Shown piece after piece: positions 46,379 through 48,209 of a stretch of DNA of 48,209 bases. The notes beneath the pieces are model-generated. The model saw only the letters and a list, made by a program, of their open reading frames with translations, was not told where the DNA came from and searched no databases. A program made the translations under genes and the position numbers. How positions within the stretch are numbered: position 1 is the first letter of the stretch; each line of letters begins with the position of its first letter. This stretch comes from DATKHR01 sp035939575 (lineage in GTDB: Bacteria; Acidobacteriota; Vicinamibacteria; Vicinamibacterales; CAVVIG01). The stretch spans positions 1 to 48,209 of the forward strand of contig DASZFS010000516.1 in assembly GCA_035939575.1 (NCBI GenBank), in the 5' to 3' direction.

Positions 46379-47623
46379 ATGAACGACTCGGAACGATCGC
46401 TCCCGACCTTCGCCGTCGTCCTGGCGGGTTTCGCAGCGTTCCTGGATCTGTACGCCACGCAGCCGCTCCTGCCGCTGCTGGCCCGGACGTTCGGCGCATC
46501 GACGTTCCAGGTCGGCTTGACGGTGACCGCGCCGACGATTGCTGTCGCCGTCGCGGCTCCAGCGGTCGGCCGGCTCGCCGACCGGGTCGGGCTCCAGCGC
46601 ACGATTCTTGTTTCCGCCGCGCTGCTCACCGTGACGACCGCGCTCGCGGCGACGGCGACGAGCCTGCCACAGCTGATCCTCTGGCGGCTGCTGCAGGGCG
46701 TCGTGACTCCCGGCATCTTCGCCAGCACAATCGCGTACATTCACGAGGTGTGGCCAGCCGAGCGTGCCGGGCGCGGCACCGCGGCTTACATGAGCGGGAC
46801 GGTCCTGGGCGGCTTCACCGGCCGCGCGACCGCCGGTATTGTAGCGGCCGGCGCGACGTGGCACGAGTCGTTCATCGCGCTGGCGATTCTCAATGGCGCG
46901 GTCGCCGCCGCGCTGTGGCTGTGGCTGCCGGGCGAGCGCTCCATGCGTGCGCACGCAACCAGGCCCCGTGAGCCTCGTCCGCAGGTCACCGGCGCGCGCC
47001 GGCACGGCGAATCATCGCTCGCACGCCTCTTCGTCAACCGGCGCCTGGTCGCGACGTTTGGTGTGGGGTTCTGCGTGCTGTTCACGCAGGTCGCGATGTT
47101 CACCTACGTCACGTTTCTTCTCGCCGCGCCGCCGTTCAGCCTCACCACCGTCGCGCTCGGATGGCTGTTCGTCGTGTATCTCGTCGGCGCAGCGGTGACG
47201 CCCCTGTCGGGCGCCTGGGTCGACCGCTACGGGCATCGGGCGGGGCTGGCGACCGCGATGGCGGTTGGAGGAGCGGGGGCCCTCATGACTCTGCTGCCCT
47301 CACTGAGCTTCATCGTCGCCGGGCTCACCCTGTGCTCGACGGGCGTGTTCATCGCGCAAGCGACGACGAGCGGCTACATCGGCGCAGTGACGACGCGCGA
47401 TCGTGCGCTGGCGGTGGGCGTGTACTCAACGTTCTACTACGGCGGCGGGAGCACAGGTGGCGTCCTGCCGGCGATGTTCTGGAGTCGCGGGGGATGGTCC
47501 GCGTGCGTGGCGCTCGTGGTCGCGGTCCAGGCGCTCGGCGCCGCGATCGCCTTCACGCAGTGGGTGCCATCCAAGGGGCCGCTGGGGAGATCGAAAACGG
47601 CCCTTCCAGAAACCGGGGTCTAG
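46379..47623 (+). CDS. MFS transporter
   Basis: 414 residues. About twelve membrane helices, starting FAVVLAGFAAFLDLYATQPLLPLLA. The MFS cytoplasmic loop 2-3 signature GRLADRVGLQRTI is visible, and a similar loop (GAWVDRYGHRAGL) occurs between helices 8 and 9. A charged inter-half loop (PGERSMRAHATRPREPRPQV) divides the two six-helix halves. It resembles inner-membrane drug or metabolite exporters of the YnfM kind; the substrate is unknown. It follows the CDGSH gene by 69 bases. Confidence 0.93.
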   Translation: MNDSERSLPTFAVVLAGFAAFLDLYATQPLLPLLARTFGASTFQVGLTVTAPTIAVAVAAPAVGRLADRVGLQRTILVSAALLTVTTALAATATSLPQLILWRLLQGVVTPGIFASTIAYIHEVWPAERAGRGTAAYMSGTVLGGFTGRATAGIVAAGATWHESFIALAILNGAVAAALWLWLPGERSMRAHATRPREPRPQVTGARRHGESSLARLFVNRRLVATFGVGFCVLFTQVAMFTYVTFLLAAPPFSLTTVALGWLFVVYLVGAAVTPLSGAWVDRYGHRAGLATAMAVGGAGALMTLLPSLSFIVAGLTLCSTGVFIAQATTSGYIGAVTTRDRALAVGVYSTFYYGGGSTGGVLPAMFWSRGGWSACVALVVAVQALGAAIAFTQWVPSKGPLGRSKTALPETGV

Positions 47624-47697
47624 AAAGTGATCTCATGGATGGCTCTACCTTCAGCCGTTTGTGAGATGCGTTGTAGTCTAAGTCTAGGATGAGCCCT

Positions 47698-48209
47698 ATG
47701 GCCGAAGAGCGTCACGAGCGCGACAACCTGCCCGCGAAATGGCGGGTCCGGATGGACCTGACGACGTTCGTCGCGGTCTCGGCGCTGGCGCTGTCGGCGT
47801 CAAGCTTCTATCGAAGCTACCTTTACACCAAGCAGCAGCTGGACGTCACCGTCACGGAAGTGTCGTATGTGACCAATCATGGCGGGCTCTACATGACCGT
47901 GGCGTTCTCGAACGGCGGGAACAGAGATGCCGCCGTGTTGCGCGTTGAGCCTGCCGTCTGGGGCCACCGTGGCAAGCTCCCGGCGGAATGGATTCCTGTC
48001 ACCGGCAGGGTCCACGCCGACATTCCACCGACGGCCCCGAAAATGCCGGCCGTCATCAGGGCTGGAGGCATCGAGGTCGTGACGCTGTCGGCGATGCTGA
48101 ATCCGGTCGACGCGGAAGCCGCGCTCGTGTCGTCGGAGGGGGCGGCATTTCTCGGCATCCGCGTGGCCACGATGAACTCCGAGGGCAATCTCTTTCTGCT
48201 CCATCACCC
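47698..48209 (+). CDS. Uncharacterised membrane-anchored protein, cut by the window end
   Basis: Open from the ATG at 47698 (AGGATGAG upstream) to the end of the window; an ATG at 47689 is in frame too. At least 170 codons. A charged N-terminus (MAEERHERDNLPAKWRVRMD), one hydrophobic helix (TTFVAVSALALSASSF), then an extracytoplasmic beta-rich part (LDVTVTEVSYVTNHGGLYMTVAFSNGGN). The layout suggests a single-pass protein with a periplasmic Ig-like domain. I do not recognise the family. Confidence 0.7.
   Translation, partial: MAEERHERDNLPAKWRVRMDLTTFVAVSALALSASSFYRSYLYTKQQLDVTVTEVSYVTNHGGLYMTVAFSNGGNRDAAVLRVEPAVWGHRGKLPAEWIPVTGRVHADIPPTAPKMPAVIRAGGIEVVTLSAMLNPVDAEAALVSSEGAAFLGIRVATMNSEGNLFLLHH

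Overview
The window is GC-rich, densely packed chromosomal DNA. It most likely comes from an Acidobacteriota-type bacterium. The clues are two tandem ADOP-type permeases (acidobacterial duplicated orphan permease), a SpoIVB-like S55 peptidase, a type Ib DAHP synthase and long housekeeping operons. Genus and species cannot be read from the sequence. I see no rRNA, tRNA, CRISPR array, prophage or transposase gene, and no gene-free stretch longer than about 300 bases.

Layout. At 172-4328 (minus) an S55-type secreted peptidase is translationally coupled to a beta-propeller protein. At 4339-15039 (plus) lies an aromatic amino acid superoperon in the order trp leader peptide, attenuator, aroDE fusion, trpE, trpG, trpD, trpC, trpF, trpB, trpA, chorismate mutase, DAHP synthase, and then, after a repeat element, tyrA. 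The leader encodes a 29-residue peptide with three Trp codons and one Tyr codon within five codons. It is followed by 1:2, 2:3 and 3:4 pairing segments and a strong intrinsic terminator, so this is a textbook transcription attenuator placed ahead of the whole pathway. At 15229-24684 are an M16 peptidase (minus), a thiolase overlapping a JAMM-motif protein (plus) and two ADOP permeases (minus). At 24825-27132 are a small PKD-like secreted protein, leucyl aminopeptidase and a small membrane protein.

From 36124 down to 27175 the minus strand carries two operons. The first is lexA, DUF3467, nth, a zincin-like peptidase and rsmA. The second is RNase J, FtsK and N-acetylmuramoyl-L-alanine amidase, with its own extended -10 promoter. 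From 36219 onward the plus strand carries a PfkB kinase, an ECF sigma/anti-sigma envelope module running into recG, then rsmD, coaD, an aminotransferase, a CoA-binding protein, rho, a CDGSH protein, an MFS transporter and a gene cut by the window end.

Two repeat systems cut across this layout. One is a family of 122-bp imperfect palindromes: three full copies, all exactly 122 bp with 38-39-nt arms and a 45-nt loop, plus one copy reduced to its outer arms. All sit just beyond gene ends. The other is a set of period-7 (heptamer) tandem arrays at four loci, with three different heptamer sequences. They overlap gene boundaries or lie in frame inside genes (trpC N-terminus, rsmA interior, the stop codon of a small membrane protein). 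The Trp attenuator controlling a 12-gene aromatic superoperon and the 122-bp palindrome family are the most notable things here.
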